Assembly: GCA_025667525.1 (NCBI GenBank)
Contig: CM046878.1
Span: 404,109,275-404,173,274 of the forward strand
Origin: Glebionis coronaria
Lineage: Eukaryota > Streptophyta > Magnoliopsida > Asterales > Asteraceae
Length of the DNA: 64,000 bases
Direction: 5' to 3'
Shown here: piece after piece, positions 45,632 to 58,600 of the stretch
How positions within the stretch are numbered: the stretch's first letter is position 1
Layout: each line of letters opens with the position of its first letter
Notes under the pieces: generated by a model
The model's input: the letters and a program-made list of their open reading frames with translations, nothing else
What the model was told of the DNA's origin: nothing
Database searches by the model: none
Position numbers and translations under genes: made by a program

Positions 45632-48600
45632 TGTGACGATCTAACATTTTCAGGTAGTGAAATATTTTCTAGTATAATATTTTGAAACTTATTTTTATGT
45701 TGGTTGACGAACTCACAATTTGCGGATTTAAATTTGGGCTTACGTGCATAATTTAGCGTCTTTTACGACTAAACCGGAAACCTTAGGATTACGTATTTAC
45801 GTTTTTGAACTCCGTTTTTGATGAGACAATTTTTATTGGATTCGTTTTGTGACGTTGATTCATAATTTATAAAAACGTTTTTCGTAAAACGACCCGAGGG
45901 CACGCAAATCGAAAAAACTAGAATCGAGAAATACCCGTTAACTAGTGAGATGGGACAAAATACATTGTCCCACCCCACTATCTATGTTTGGACGGCACAA
46001 CTTGACACCACACCATGGAGGTGGCATCAAGTTAGCTAGCTTACTCCAAGTGTAAGCTTAGCTTACACCTTAAGCTTACTTTCCCACTTGTTTACACAAA
46101 ACCACTAGTAACTTCATTCCACCATTTCCCTTACATGCAAATCAACATAAAACTCTCTCAATACTCCATCCCTAGCCGTCCACCATCAAGCTACAAACAC
46201 CCCTTTTGATCTCTTCTAGCCATGAACCACATGTTTACTAGCTCTATTAAGGAGTTATCTTGAAGCCTTGATCATTTGGTGGCCATATTAACAACATTGG
46301 AGGTGATTTGCTTGTGTCCTAGGGCTGATTTTTCAACATATGTTCTTGGTGTTTGATAGTCTTGGAGTTACTTGTTGTATTCATCAAGTTCTTGTCTTCC
46401 AAAAACAAGGAATACACTTGGTTGGTAAAGAAGATCATCCTCTCAATTTTTCTCTTGTTATTTTGTAAAGAACAAATTTATTTTCGTTCATTTTGTATAT
46501 GTATATGATGTATATATGATGATAAAAATGTTGTGCGGGGATCAAGTGTTGATAGATATGCTTAAAAATGTTAATAACTATAAGAAATGAGGCTAAAATC
46601 TAGATTATTTAGTTGGCTGTATAAAACAGTATATAACTAAAACATGAACTGATAAAATTGCATAGTATGATCTATTTACAGTAAGTACAAGATGTTATAC
46701 ACATGTGAGAGTTGTCCATGCAATGGAATCAAAATAATGAGTGAGATATGAACAAAACAAGTTAGGTGTTCTAATCTGAATAAGCAGTTTTGTAAGGACT
46801 GTTAAGGCAAGATGAACTTAAAATGGGCAGTAGCTATAACTAAGTTAAATGTATCACATAATATGAAGAACATGTCACCCAAAAATGAGCTTCTAGTTCA
46901 TTATAGAACTCTAGATATGTTAAAAATGGTGAACATGAAGATAAAAATCAGATTTTGAGAATTAATGTTTATTATTATTATATAAGCACTCACATTTTAA
47001 TGTATAAAATGTAAAAATAAAAACCCACTAACTTATAAAACTTATTTATATAAATATATAAAAGGCTAATTAAATGGATAAATTATATAAATGGTAGTGA
47101 AATAATATTTATAAGTAATAAAAACTATAAACTTGATTTTTATGACTTTTTCGGCTATCGCCGTAAAATTAACGTTTTTCACCAAATAAAACTTAGACGA
47201 CCAAACCCGTCTAATGTAAAGTTTATAAAAATCATATACTGATGTATAACTAACTAATACAAGTACAAACCGATAAAACCCGAACTATAAGAAATACGGA
47301 CATTTACGAGCTAATTAAACATATTGGACTAATAATTGGACTAAATAAGATAAAAACTTATAAAAAGAACTTATTGGGCTTAACCCATTTGGGCCCAACA
47401 TGGAAAGTATATATACTGATAATATAGGTATAAAAGGGATTAAAACAAGTTAAATAACTTATAATAGGTTTATTAGACTTAAAATAGGTAAATAGGTAAA
47501 ACTAGCAAACTAGTAAAATGTTACCAAAACGTAAACACTAAAATGAGTAAACAAGGATGTATAAACCCACTTGATCATCATCATCATATGTACAAAATCA
47601 TCATATGTATATTGTTATTTTGATAAAGTCCTTGGACAAAAGTCTAAGACCGATTATTATTTATATAGGTTTCCGTGACCGAAGCACGCCCGTAGCCGAT
47701 AATCCGCCTTTCATTAACAACGTGAGTTCATAGCCTCGCACTCTTTTAAATGTTTTATAAAATGATTTGTAAACCCGTGAGGGAGATAACATGCTAGATT
47801 TTGATAAAAATAGAACACAAGTAGTCCCGATTGTATGCTTAATGATATGGACCGGAATGATGCTATGACCCTATAAACGAGACTAAAAGGATTATTAGTA
47901 ATTAGGTTATGTCACTTAAAGTCCCATTAGCATGATCTGTGAACTACCGGGATTTGGTAGACGCTTATGCATTTGATAGTACTCTTTGGGGACGATCACC
48001 CCAGTTCGCGCCTTGACGGTTGATCCCCGTCGTACCACATTGATTGGTAAGCGAATTTATGTATGAGAAGATTCCATAGCGTGATTTTTGTGACGACACG
48101 CTAACTTAGATGGGCAAATTGTTTGTCGGGTTCGCGGCCCGCTGTTTTCATAGTAAGGTAACAATGTCATTCGGCTAATAATAATCCTAATTCAAATACA
48201 ATGTATCCTATAAAAATCTAAATACAAAACGATAACGACGCTATTAACGACGAATATATTACCTATCATGGTAATATAGAGACTACGGTCTCATGGACGG
48301 TTTAAGATGTATGCTTGATTTATATATTGCCTGACTAGCAATATGAGGACTTACTTCCGATATTATGCTTGTGTTCTGATTTTAAATGATTGTTTTATAT
48401 AACGGTTTTTATTAAACTCTATGAATTCACTCGGCATTCGCTGATATGATTTTTGCATGTTTTTATCTTAGGTGCTTGAAGGTAATCCGGATGGAGATCA
48501 ACTCTGATGGCCCACTTACTATTAAAAATGTTCATTCGATCTATGTTTTGTAAACTAAATGACCTGTATAATTTGGGACCTGTTGTACACTCTAAAACTT

Positions 48601-48733
48601 TTTATCGAATGAATGTATGTTAAACCTTGTACAACCATTTTTATGTGTTGTCTATGATTGGAGTTACTGTGCTATCCCGTAACACTCTGAAAGACCCTTC
48701 CGCTGTACCGATACGAAAAATGAGAGTGTTACA
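45632..48733 (+). repeat. E3 3' LTR (3102 bp)
   Basis: TGTGACGATC ... GAGTGTTACA, then CAAAA. Aligns end to end with the 5' LTR with scattered substitutions and few single-base indels. Confidence 0.97.
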
Positions 48734-48738
48734 CAAAA
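48734..48738 (+). repeat. E3 target-site duplication, right (CAAAA)
   Basis: Matches 36396-36400. Confidence 0.93.
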
Positions 48739-50727
48739 TGAAGAAATCATGGAAATCAAGCTCATTTATGAAGAAAAAGACAAGAAGGATGCTATATGAC
48801 AAGACTTTGAAGATGAAGGACCTATCTTGACAACATTTAAAAGTTGAGGGACTAAGGTGCAATTTTGATAAAGTCAAGATCAAAGTCAAACATGGTCAAC
48901 TCTCAAGTCAACCAAGTCAAAGGGCTCAAATGTTCAAAGATGCAATTTAAAGGACTAGTTTTGCCAAAGAAATGAAGATCCTAGCTCAAATCATAAATTT
49001 GCCAAGTACAAGGACTAAAACTGTCAATGTTCAAAGTATAATATGGGCATGATCCGTGTGAAGTTGTGAGAACCGATGGGAGAGCTCTATTTCCATCACT
49101 TGGATCACCAAGTCATCCCACTCATTCTCTCACTCCATAAATGCAGTATCCTAACAGTAGCAATCCCATTTTTTACGTTCCATCCAATAGAATTTCAGCA
49201 TCATAGATAACAATCCGTGTGACAAAAATCCACCCAACCACAATCCTCCACGTGGCATCTTCAACAATACAACAAGCCAGGATTCGATTTCGAGCTACAA
49301 TGCATATCAGAAGAAGTTCTCTACATCAAAAGTGCTCTAAATGGAAGGACGAATGCATTCCAAGTGGTTAATTAGCCAGAAATTCACTCAAACAGAAAAG
49401 CCCAAATTCAAGTTCATAACGGCTAGTTATAATTGAGAGTGTTATGACACCAGGCAACCTCCTATTGGTGGGAACACGTCATTACTCATCACCTCACTTC
49501 ATTTCAATTCTATAAATAGGTGGATAGGTCCTCATTTTGTATCACGTAGCTAGGTGTGAAATACATACACACCTTTCATTTTCACTCTTAAAGTTAGTCA
49601 TCTTTTCAGTTAGATAACAACTCTCAAGTGTTTGACACACACTTGAAAGTTTGTTAGTTAGTTGTAACTACTGGTAAGCATTTCACATACTTCAATAAAA
49701 ATTACTCAATTCTCCTTCATTACTCCTCTACTATTCATTGCATCTCTTTGTTCCTGCTATTGTTATAAGTTTCTATTGATCACAATTGATCAATGGAAGC
49801 TTTGTGAGTGCTTGTTACTATTCAGTTCGATCCAGTTCATTCCAGTTCCTGCTTTGAAGATAATTGTATCTCTTTGAGTATATGATCTGTAATGGCTGTT
49901 GGAGGTGATTGATTAGGGTATTGGTGTTGATTAGGTGGTGGTTTAGCATTGTTTAGTTGGCTCAGCGTCACACTACTCCTAAAACGGAGGCTTCTAGCTA
50001 AAAGGGTATCTATCCTTGTTTTAAATTCCTCTCAATTGTTGAATGCATGCTCAATTCCTAGTTAGCTTGATTGTTTGCTTGATTCTGCTCAATTTGTGCT
50101 TAGTTTGATGTTTTGATGCTAGCTAGATCATAGTTTGTTAGTTTGTTAAGTTCTAGTTCAATAATTGTTAGTCTGCATAAGATTTTAGCACTTAGCCTTA
50201 ACATCCTGCATTTGTTTAGTTGATCTTCAATAGATTTGGAATTTGCTTGTTTCTGTGTTAATTGTGATTGTGTTGATGTGTTTGTGATGTTCTGATCTAG
50301 TATTGTTAAATTGCTCAGTGTTTGTCAAGCTTTGTTTCTTTTGAATGTTACTAGCATAAGAACTGTCATACCTGAATAAATCTTTGTTAAGCCTGCTTTG
50401 ATTCTTGTTCGTACTTGATTCAGTATGCCTTATTGTGTTTGATTTAGTTTGATAAGAGTTTACATTAGTAGTTGTAGTTTGTTTGAGACTTGAGTCACAT
50501 ATTCTAGCCAAAAATTGCATCAAATGTGTCTTTATGGTCCAATACTTGTATCTGTCATAATCTTGGCTTATTGTAATCCTTAGGTGATCATCTTTTAATA
50601 TTGCTATAAAACTTTTTACAGCTTTAGCATTTGCTTATTCAAATAAGCCAATTCAAGTTACTGATGTGCATGCTTAACTAGTAGTTGACCTTTTCCATTC
50701 TAGCCAATTTTACTTCATAAAACATAC
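48739..50727 (+). repeat. E7: Athila-type LTR, right part up to E5
   Basis: Continues the sequence interrupted by E3. Has phrases of the E5 LTR type (GAGGGACTAAGGTGCAA, AAGGACTAAAACTGTCAA), a TATA box TATAAATA at 49511-49518, an AATAAA at about 49695, then T/G-rich sequence. No coding. Its end is not reached: E5 begins at 50728, so E5 probably inserted into this LTR (inference). Confidence 0.5.
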
Positions 50728-53700
50728 TGATGAGACGGCTTTTATACATGGTCTCATCGTTCTTTTTGGACTTAAAATGCATTAAATATCATCAAAATAC
50801 CCAAATATATGCTTGTGTTTGTTGCTTGTGTATTTTAGGTACGGATATTGAGAAAATGACAAAAGATCACAAGAATCACGCAAAAACGAACACGGGAAAC
50901 GAAGCCGCACGATGAACCAAGCCCTAGTGAGGAATTTTCCAAAGAAAACCGTTGAAGATTTGAAGAATATTGAAGATTGGTCCTCCAAGTTTGAAGAATT
51001 GACACTTTATACCCTTGTATCTTCATAATTACAAGTTTGGTCCCTAAAGTTTGTCAAAATTACAAAAAGGACCCTTAACTTTGAAGAATTGGCAAATTTA
51101 GTCCCTCATCAAATCTAAATTGTCAAATATGGTCCCCCAAGAAGTCAACCAAAAAGTCAAAGCCTTGAAGATTGAAAATATGGCAAATTCAGTCCTTGGA
51201 AAATGAAGATATTGCATAAATGGTCCTTGTTTCAAGATTGCAAAAACATTGTGCCAAAAATGACAAGTGCTGAAAGTTAAATACAAAGGAAATGGGTTTT
51301 GTGGGCTGATAATACAAAATGAAGATGTGAAGAGAGTTCAGGGACCATTAGTGGCCAGACAGCATAACTTCACCCTCCACTTATACACTGACACGTCACC
51401 TCTGCCAGTCCACTACCCAAACCAACCAGTCCATAACCTTTTTTTTGACCCTATCACAAACCCCTTGTGAACCCTTCTTAAATTAAACTTGTTTATTTAC
51501 AAAAAAGGTGGTAAACACGTTTTTTAAATAATTAACCCACCCAAATGGATTTAAACACGCCTGTTTATCATCACCCTCACCCTTAAACCCATATTCAATT
51601 AAACCCTTAATCAAAGGGTTAATCTATAAGAACCTCCAGATTGATGATTCAACCTATCAACATCACTTCCCCACTTTCAAAACAACCTCCAGCTCATCCC
51701 AACACCCCACATGGGCATGCCCTGCAGCGTCACTTTCAACACAAAACCCCAACCCGACAAGATTAGTGGTGGGATTTCCTTCCTTGGTCCCAAAGGTTCC
51801 TTATAAACGGCCAAGATCAAGATTGCTAGCTGTAAACAGTACAAGAGGTCACAAGACTCATTTTTGACCAAGATTCCAGTCAAATCTTCAAGGGCAGATT
51901 GGGGAATTAGCTTATTAGGGTTTCTCATTTCTAGAATACTCTTTAGTTGCTTATATAAAGGATGCTAGCCTGTTAGCATTTCCTTGTTCCAGTTTCTTTG
52001 TAATTTTTATTTTCTTTAAATTAATGAAAGTTTTTTTTAACCTACATGAAACTGAGAACCATTTACTTTCCAGCATTTAAATTCAAAGTTTGTTTATCTT
52101 TATTCAAGTTTGTGTTTAAAAAAAGTTTTCAAAAAGGTTTTTAAGTTTCTGAATTTTTGAGCAAGTTCTTGGTAAGAACTTGTGTCAAGATTTGGCATTT
52201 CAGTTTTAATTTATATTAATGCTTTGAAAGATATCATTGAAACGTGTTTGTAAGGTTTGGGAGTTTTGTGTAAGATTTTTAAGAAAATTTAAAAAGAAAC
52301 AAAAATATATCATATTTGTGCTTGTATTTGTTCTGTGTTTGATTTTTCAGGTTTGACCTGTTGTTGATCAATGTTCAGCATACACCCGGGTGTATTTGGA
52401 GGTGGATTATCATCCACTAGGTCCTTGGATGTAAGGACCTAAGGTAAATCTCTTTTACCTTTGTGAAATTTCAGAAAAGTGGTGGTTTGAATGATCTTGT
52501 TTGATTGTTTGATTTTGGTTGTTTAAGCTGGTTGTTTTGTGTTCTTATATGTTGATTTGCATGTTAGATACAATTTAAATCAGTTTGGTAGCTTTTGAAA
52601 GTGTTTTACTTTGTAAAATTTGGTTTTCAAAAGATAAAAGGGTGTTTGGATACATGATTTAGCAGGGTAGAAAATCTTAGATTAAGTTTAAAAAGGTGTT
52701 AGAAAGTTTCTAGAGGAGTGAGATAGGTTTGTTGTTAGTTGTGCTTCATTTTGGTGCAAGTTTTTAGCTAATTTGTGTACTTAAAAAGAAAAAGTCAAGC
52801 TCAAATCTGCATACTCACTTTTCTGTATATTTTTCATGAAATTTGTGCATTGATTTTGAAATCTGTTAAGTTCTAGGTTGATTTAAGGTTTGTTTTGGTT
52901 TGTATGCTGATTGGTGATTGTGTGTGCATAAGCTTGAAGTCTAAATCTCACTAGGGTGCTAGTACTTAGCTCTTGAACCACCAGACCTGCTCATTTGTCA
53001 CAGCAACTTGAAAATGCCATGTTTAGCTTTGATTATGTGATTTTGAGCTAATTGTTGATTACTTGCTGCTTGTTTTTGTGTTGATTATTGACTCCCTATA
53101 CTCAACTGAGTATAGGGTTGCCTTTTTGTCCAAAAATAAGCCCAAATTAAGCTTTCCTAAGCTTAATACTCAACTGCACAAAATTATACACTAGCAGTGG
53201 GAACTCCTTTCCCACTGGTAGTTCACTGGTTTCCACTGCCTAGCTAAAAGACAGAAAACCATCACATGTCACTTTCAGAAGTTCATAATTTTGTCTTTAG
53301 TGCTTAATTTTTTGAATTAGACCTTCAAACCATTGCCATTATTTTTCTTATTTAATTTAGGATTTTTCTGATTAATAAAATTTTTATTTACTGTTCATTT
53401 AGTAATTTTTAGGTTATTTAGCTATTTTTAATTAATTTTAAAGTTTCTGTTTTTGTCTTTTAGTGCCAAAAAGTAATATTTTTAGGTTTAATCAATTTTT
53501 CTGAACTTAGAATAATATTTTAAGGTTTTTGGTTTAAAAATTAGTTACTGTTCACCTTTTTAATTAATTTTATAATTGATTTAAGTTAATTAGGGTTTTA
53601 ATTAAGCTAGTTTTGTCATTTAGTGGGAAATTTAATATTTTTCAAGATTTTTCATTTTTATACTGTTCATTAGAGTAAAATAGGATTTTTAAAATTGGTA

Positions 53701-54292
53701 GATTATTTTTAGCATTATTTTATTATTTTTTATAATTATTTTAATTTTAAAATAGTTTTAAGTAATTTAAAAATAGTAAAAAGTAATTTAAAAATACAAA
53801 AAAAAACTTTTTAGTTGTTAAATAATATAAGTAAGTTATTTGTTCAATAAAATCACATTTTGGACATTTTGATTAATTATATTTAATTTTAGGGCTTTAA
53901 TTAGCATTTAAAATTGAATATTTAATTAATAAAAGGTTTTAAAATATTTTTATTTGATTTTATTCCTTATTTATATTATTTTAGACTTGTTTTAGCTTAT
54001 AATTAATTTTTAGGTTGAAAATTTTTATTTTTGTCGTTTTTTACGGTTTTACGTTTACGCCTTTTTCGTCGTAGTTTAATTAGTTTTCGTAACCGTCTTT
54101 TCTTTCCTTTCTCATTTCTTTTTCAATCAATATAATCTCAAACAAAAATCAACTCTCAACACAACGCACTTGCCTCCTCGAGAACGAACTCACCTAGGGT
54201 CATTCACACACGGTTTTCCTAAATCGTCGTGCACTTGCCCTATTTTTAGTTGCTTACTTTTTCCTAAAGGTAAGTTGACTAAATTTACAACA
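50728..54292 (+). repeat. E5 5' LTR (about 3565 bp)
   Basis: Begins TGATGAGACGG and ends TTTACAACA, 7 bp before the primer-binding site. TATA box TATATAAA at 51952-51959. No coding; the second half is very T-rich. Confidence 0.93.
50729..50758 (+). repeat. Terminal hairpin of the E5 LTR
   Basis: GATGAGAC, 14-nt loop, GTCTCATC. Repeated at 62616-62645. Confidence 0.92.
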
Positions 54293-54299
54293 TCAATTT

Positions 54300-54317
54300 T
54301 GGCGCCGCTGCCGGGGA
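54300..54317 (+). promoter_or_regulatory. E5 primer-binding site (tRNA-Asp type)
   Basis: TGGCGCCGCTGCCGGGGA, the Athila-type site complementary to tRNA-Asp, with one apparent difference (C for T) from the common form. Confidence 0.9.
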
Positions 54318-55044
54318 GGCGTGTTGTGTTTTGGTTGAACCATTGTTGTTTTCTATATTAGCCATAAAAGTATTTGTATTAATAGCACTCTATTAATACG
54401 TATTATCGTTTTTCGATTTTTGTGTGAATATTATTACTATATTGTATAATTAGAACAATAAATTTACAAGTACTCCAAATACGTGAGCAATCACAACCTT
54501 GACTTGGGAGGTCATTACCCAATCATTGTATTCGAATCTCAAACCAAAGAAAAAAGGCAAAAATAGATAAATACTTTCGTGAAGCTTGATTTTGATAATA
54601 CAAACTATAAGGTGGGTATAAGGCGGTTGTATTTCACGACCTAAAGGAAAAAGGCTCTTAAGTGCTTCGCGCCGCCTCGTTTCCTCCGCTTGCTTGTGCG
54701 TATTTGATTTTGAGAGTGAATCGAGGGTTTTGCCGCCCAAAGTATTACTAAGTATCATATATATTTTCTTGGTTTCATTTGATTAAACCCTCTTGAACGA
54801 TTTGGTGTTCCACCATCGTTCTAAAGTCATCGAAGGCGTTCACTTGACGTGTTCGTTTTCATTCCTTGAGGCCTTTTTAATCAAGAGATTTGATTAAGGA
54901 GGAGATTTGTAGATTTTGGTCTACTTAATACATTCCAAAAAATCCAAAAAAAGTTAAAAACAATCAAAAACCACAAAAAAATTAAAAAATACAAAACACC
55001 AAAAAGAATCTTCTTTGCTCGCCTTCTCGTTGTACGTGACGTTT
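54318..55044 (+). other. E5 leader
   Basis: No ORF. From about 54930 to 55012 it is an A-rich, nearly G-free stretch (runs of AAAAAATCC and CAAAAAACC type) that ends 30 bp before the gag ATG. Confidence 0.75.
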
Positions 55045-55650
55045 ATGCAAACTCGCTCTAAAGCAAGACGTGCTCGTAAACGAAGAAACAAATCACTCAC
55101 TCCTACTAGTGAGGACTCTCCTATTGACGAACCCATTATAGTGAAAGAAGCACCCATGGCTAATCGAACTATGATGGAGTTGCTTCAAGCACCCACCGAG
55201 GGTTATGGAGAAGCGATTGTGATTCCCGCTATCCTTGCGGAGAATTTTGAGGTTAAGACGGGTTTGTTGTCCATGATTCAAAACAACAAGTTTCGAGGGG
55301 ACGAAAAGGACAACCCGCATAACCACATTCGCCAATTTAATCGTCTCACCGCCACGTGCAAGTTTAAGGATGTTTCAAACGAATCGATTAAAATGATGCT
55401 TTTTCCGTATTCCTTAGCGGGGCCCGCAAAAATTTGGTTAGAGAAAGAGCCACCCAATTCTATATTGACGTGGAAGGATCTCGTTTCAAAATTCGTGAAC
55501 CAATTTTTTCCGCCCTCTAAGACTACGCACTTGAAAAACGAGATTTCAAAGTTTTCGCAAGAGTTTAATGAGAGTTTTTCAACGGCTTGGAATAGGTTTA
55601 AAGAAATGTTGCAAGAATGTCCTCATCATGGTTTTTCCGACTTGCATTAA
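55045..55650 (+). CDS. E5 Gag N-terminal part, ended by an in-frame stop
   Basis: ATG 55045 gives MQTRSKARRARKRRNKSLTP, the usual basic start of Athila Gag; an upstream TTG in frame is not needed. The Gag domain follows (LLSMIQNNKFRGDEKDNPHN; GPAKIWLEKEPPNSILTWKD; FVNQFFPPSKTTHLKNEI). TAA at 55648-55650 interrupts, but reading continues unchanged with [20 protein letters not shown]. The stop sits in a conserved Gag stretch and is consistent with a C-to-T change in a CAA codon (inference). Without readthrough, only a 201-residue Gag would be made. Confidence 0.92.
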   Translation: MQTRSKARRARKRRNKSLTPTSEDSPIDEPIIVKEAPMANRTMMELLQAPTEGYGEAIVIPAILAENFEVKTGLLSMIQNNKFRGDEKDNPHNHIRQFNRLTATCKFKDVSNESIKMMLFPYSLAGPAKIWLEKEPPNSILTWKDLVSKFVNQFFPPSKTTHLKNEISKFSQEFNESFSTAWNRFKEMLQECPHHGFSDLH

Positions 55651-58600
55651 ATAGACACGTTTTACAATGGCTTGAACGATCATGAGCGTGATTATCTTAA
55701 TGCCGCCGCGGGTGGTAATTTCTTGTGTAAGACGGTTGAGGAAGCATTGGTAATTATTGAGAATAGGTCTAAGGTGTATAGTCCTCGTAGCACGTCGAGT
55801 GTTCGTAAGGCTTCGTCTTCATCTTCACCTAGTTTGTCACACACCGTTGATGCTTGCCAAGTCGAGGCTAATTTGGAGAACAAAATTTTTGATATAGTGA
55901 AAGGCTTGTTAGTTGAGTTTAAAGTTGGTGAACAACCCGCTCCCGCTACGATTAAAGCGGTTGAGGTTTCTTGTATGTATTGTGGTGGAGCTCACGATTA
56001 TTCCGAGTGCATTACCAACGGTGGTAACACTTCGAGTGCCTTCGCGGCCGCGGGAACTTATAACCAAAACGGTCAAGTTCCTCGCACTAATCAATTGACT
56101 CCACCGGGTTTTTCACCAAATCAAAATGCTAACAATTATCGAAACAATCAAGTTGGTTACCAAAGCAATCAAAGGAACAATTATAAGGGTAATAACAACT
56201 ATGGGAATCAAGGGAGTAGTAGTAATAGCCAATTGCAAAATCAAAATCAAAACCGTAATTTTCAAAATGCAAGTCAAGGTCTTCAAAATAATAAAGAACT
56301 TCCATTGGACTTTTTGAATTACACTACTTCAAATGATAAGATTATGGAAAACATTCAAGAGCAAATGGCTAATCAAGCTAAGGAAACGGCTAAGAATGCA
56401 AAGGAGTTAGCTAATTTCATTAAGGAAAATCTAGCCATGAGGAATGAATTGAAAAATGATTTTGCTAACCAAATTCGAGGTCAAAACAACAAGATAGAGC
56501 AAAGTCATGCTAGGCTTGAACAAAGAATTGACCAAAAAGCCGCTAGCCAAGATTTGAAGTTTAGTAGTCAAGATGCTAAGCTTAATGCAATTTTAGAAGC
56601 CGTAATGGGAAACAAAGCCTCTACTTCGGGTAGTCTACCTAGTAACACCGTTTCAAACCCGAAGGGAGAGATGAAGGTGATTACCACACGTAGTGGTAAG
56701 GCACTTAAAGAACCGACTCCTCAACCAATTACTCCAACGGTGGAGGAAATTGAGGAAGAACCCGAGGTGGTGGTCGAAGAGGAGCATATTTCAAGCCCAC
56801 AAAGTACCGCTCATGCCACACCTACGGTTGACCCATCACCCATATTGGAACCCGAGATTCCAAAGGCTATGCCTATGCCCCAACCCACACCACCCTTGCC
56901 TTACCCATCAAGACTTAGGAAGGAGAAACGACAAGAGCGCGACAACTATCAATTTGAGCTTTTTATGAAAATGTTTCATGATTTGCACTTTAATGTGAGT
57001 TTCGCCGATGCTTTGGTCATGATGCCTCGATTTGCCGCTAACTTTAAGAGTATGTTGAACAAGGAAAAATTACACCAAATGTCTAGTTGTTCATCGGTTT
57101 ATCTTAATCGCATACCTCAAAAAGTCGGTGATCCCGGTAAATTTTTGATCCCTTGTGCAATTCAAGATATGGAAGAATGCTATGCCTTGGCCGATCTTGG
57201 TGCTAGCATTAACTTGATGCCACTTGCAATCTACAAGTCGCTCAATCTTCCTAATCTTACTCCTTCACGAATGTCTATTGAGTTGGCCGACCATTCCACG
57301 ATTCTTGCATGTGGTTTGGCGGAAGACGTTTTTGTGAAAGTGGGGAAGTTCTACTATCCCGTAGACTTTATTGTTGTTGACATCCCCACGGATCCTCAAG
57401 TTCCTCTTATTTTAGGTCGTTCGTTTTTAGATACGTCTATGGCTTTGATTGATGTGCATGCTAGAAAGATCACCTTACGTTTCAACGACGAGGAACTTGT
57501 TATAAACGCGACTCAAAATTCTCAACTTTCTCATGTTTATTCCGTTGCTACCATAAACCTCGTTGATATGATCGACGTGGTTTGCGAGGAATTTTCACAA
57601 GAAGTTTTAGGGTTTGGTGATGAAGAAACTAGTGGCAATCCCACTATGTTAGATCCAATTCTTGATAATTCGACACCAACCTTCACTCCTTTCGAAGGTG
57701 GTGGTTTTACGTTGGAAGAATTCGATGTTCCACGTACTTGTGACGAAGACCTCGACAACTATGAGGACTTCTCGATTATCAAGGATTTTCTCAACGATTT
57801 CCCATTTCCTCCACCCGAGGAGGTTATGAGTATCGAGCCCAAATCTTCACTTGAGGAACCACCTATTCTCGAGTTGAAAGATTTACCTCCTCACCTCGAA
57901 TATATCTATTTGGAGGAGGACGACAAGTTGCCGGTTATTATTGCGAAGGAACTTTCGAATGATGAAAAAACCGCACTTGTCGATGTTCTTAAGGACCACA
58001 AAGGGGCGATTGCGTGGAAGTTATCCGACATTAAGGGAATCGATCCCAAATTTTGTACACACAAAATATTAATGGAGGAAGAATTCAAGCCAACAATCCA
58101 AAGTCAAAGGAGGGTGAACCCCAAAATTCACGACGTCATCAAAAAGGAGGTCCTTAAACTCCTTGACGCGGGAATGATTTACCCTATTTCCGATAGCCCT
58201 TGGGTGAGTCCTATTCATTGTGTCCCTAAAAAGGGAGGGATGACCGTTGTGCCAAACGATGCCAACGAGTTAATTCCCACAAGACTCGTGACCGGATGGA
58301 GAGTGTGCATTGACTATCGAAAGTTAAATGAAGCCACTCGAAAAGACCATTTTCCCTTGCCCTTCATGGACCAAATGTTGGAGCGTCTTGCGGGAAACGA
58401 TTTCTATTGCTTTTTAGATGGTTTTTCCGGTTACTTCCAAATTCCCATCGATCCTCGTGATCAAAAAAAAACTACGTTTACGTGTCCATATGGAACGTTT
58501 GCCTATCGTAGAATGCCATTCGGACTTTGTAATGCACCGGGAACTTTTCAACGATGCATGATGGCTATTTTTCATGATATGATCGAGAAGACGATGGAAG

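Larger units (their letters stand above)
36401..48733 (+). mobile_element. E3: complete Tekay-type chromovirus (Ty3/gypsy)
   Basis: 12.3 kb, with two 3.1-kb LTRs, target duplication CAAAA, primer-binding site, an extra 5' ORF, gag, pol, a chromodomain-like C-terminus and a polypurine tract. LTR divergence is about 2 percent by eye over the first 1.3 kb. Gag-pol is split by two frameshifts and two stops (see entries), so this copy is structurally whole but not coding-competent as read. It is inserted in the E7 LTR. Confidence 0.95.

Noticed and set aside
48627..48830. Small ORF across the E3 LTR end
   Set aside because: It spans the LTR border and the target duplication, so it was created by the insertion.
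50730..50915. Small ORFs repeated in both E5 LTRs (also 51267-51470 and 51677-51928)
   Set aside because: Duplicated only because the LTR is; lengths are in the chance range and no known LTR-encoded protein is recognisable.
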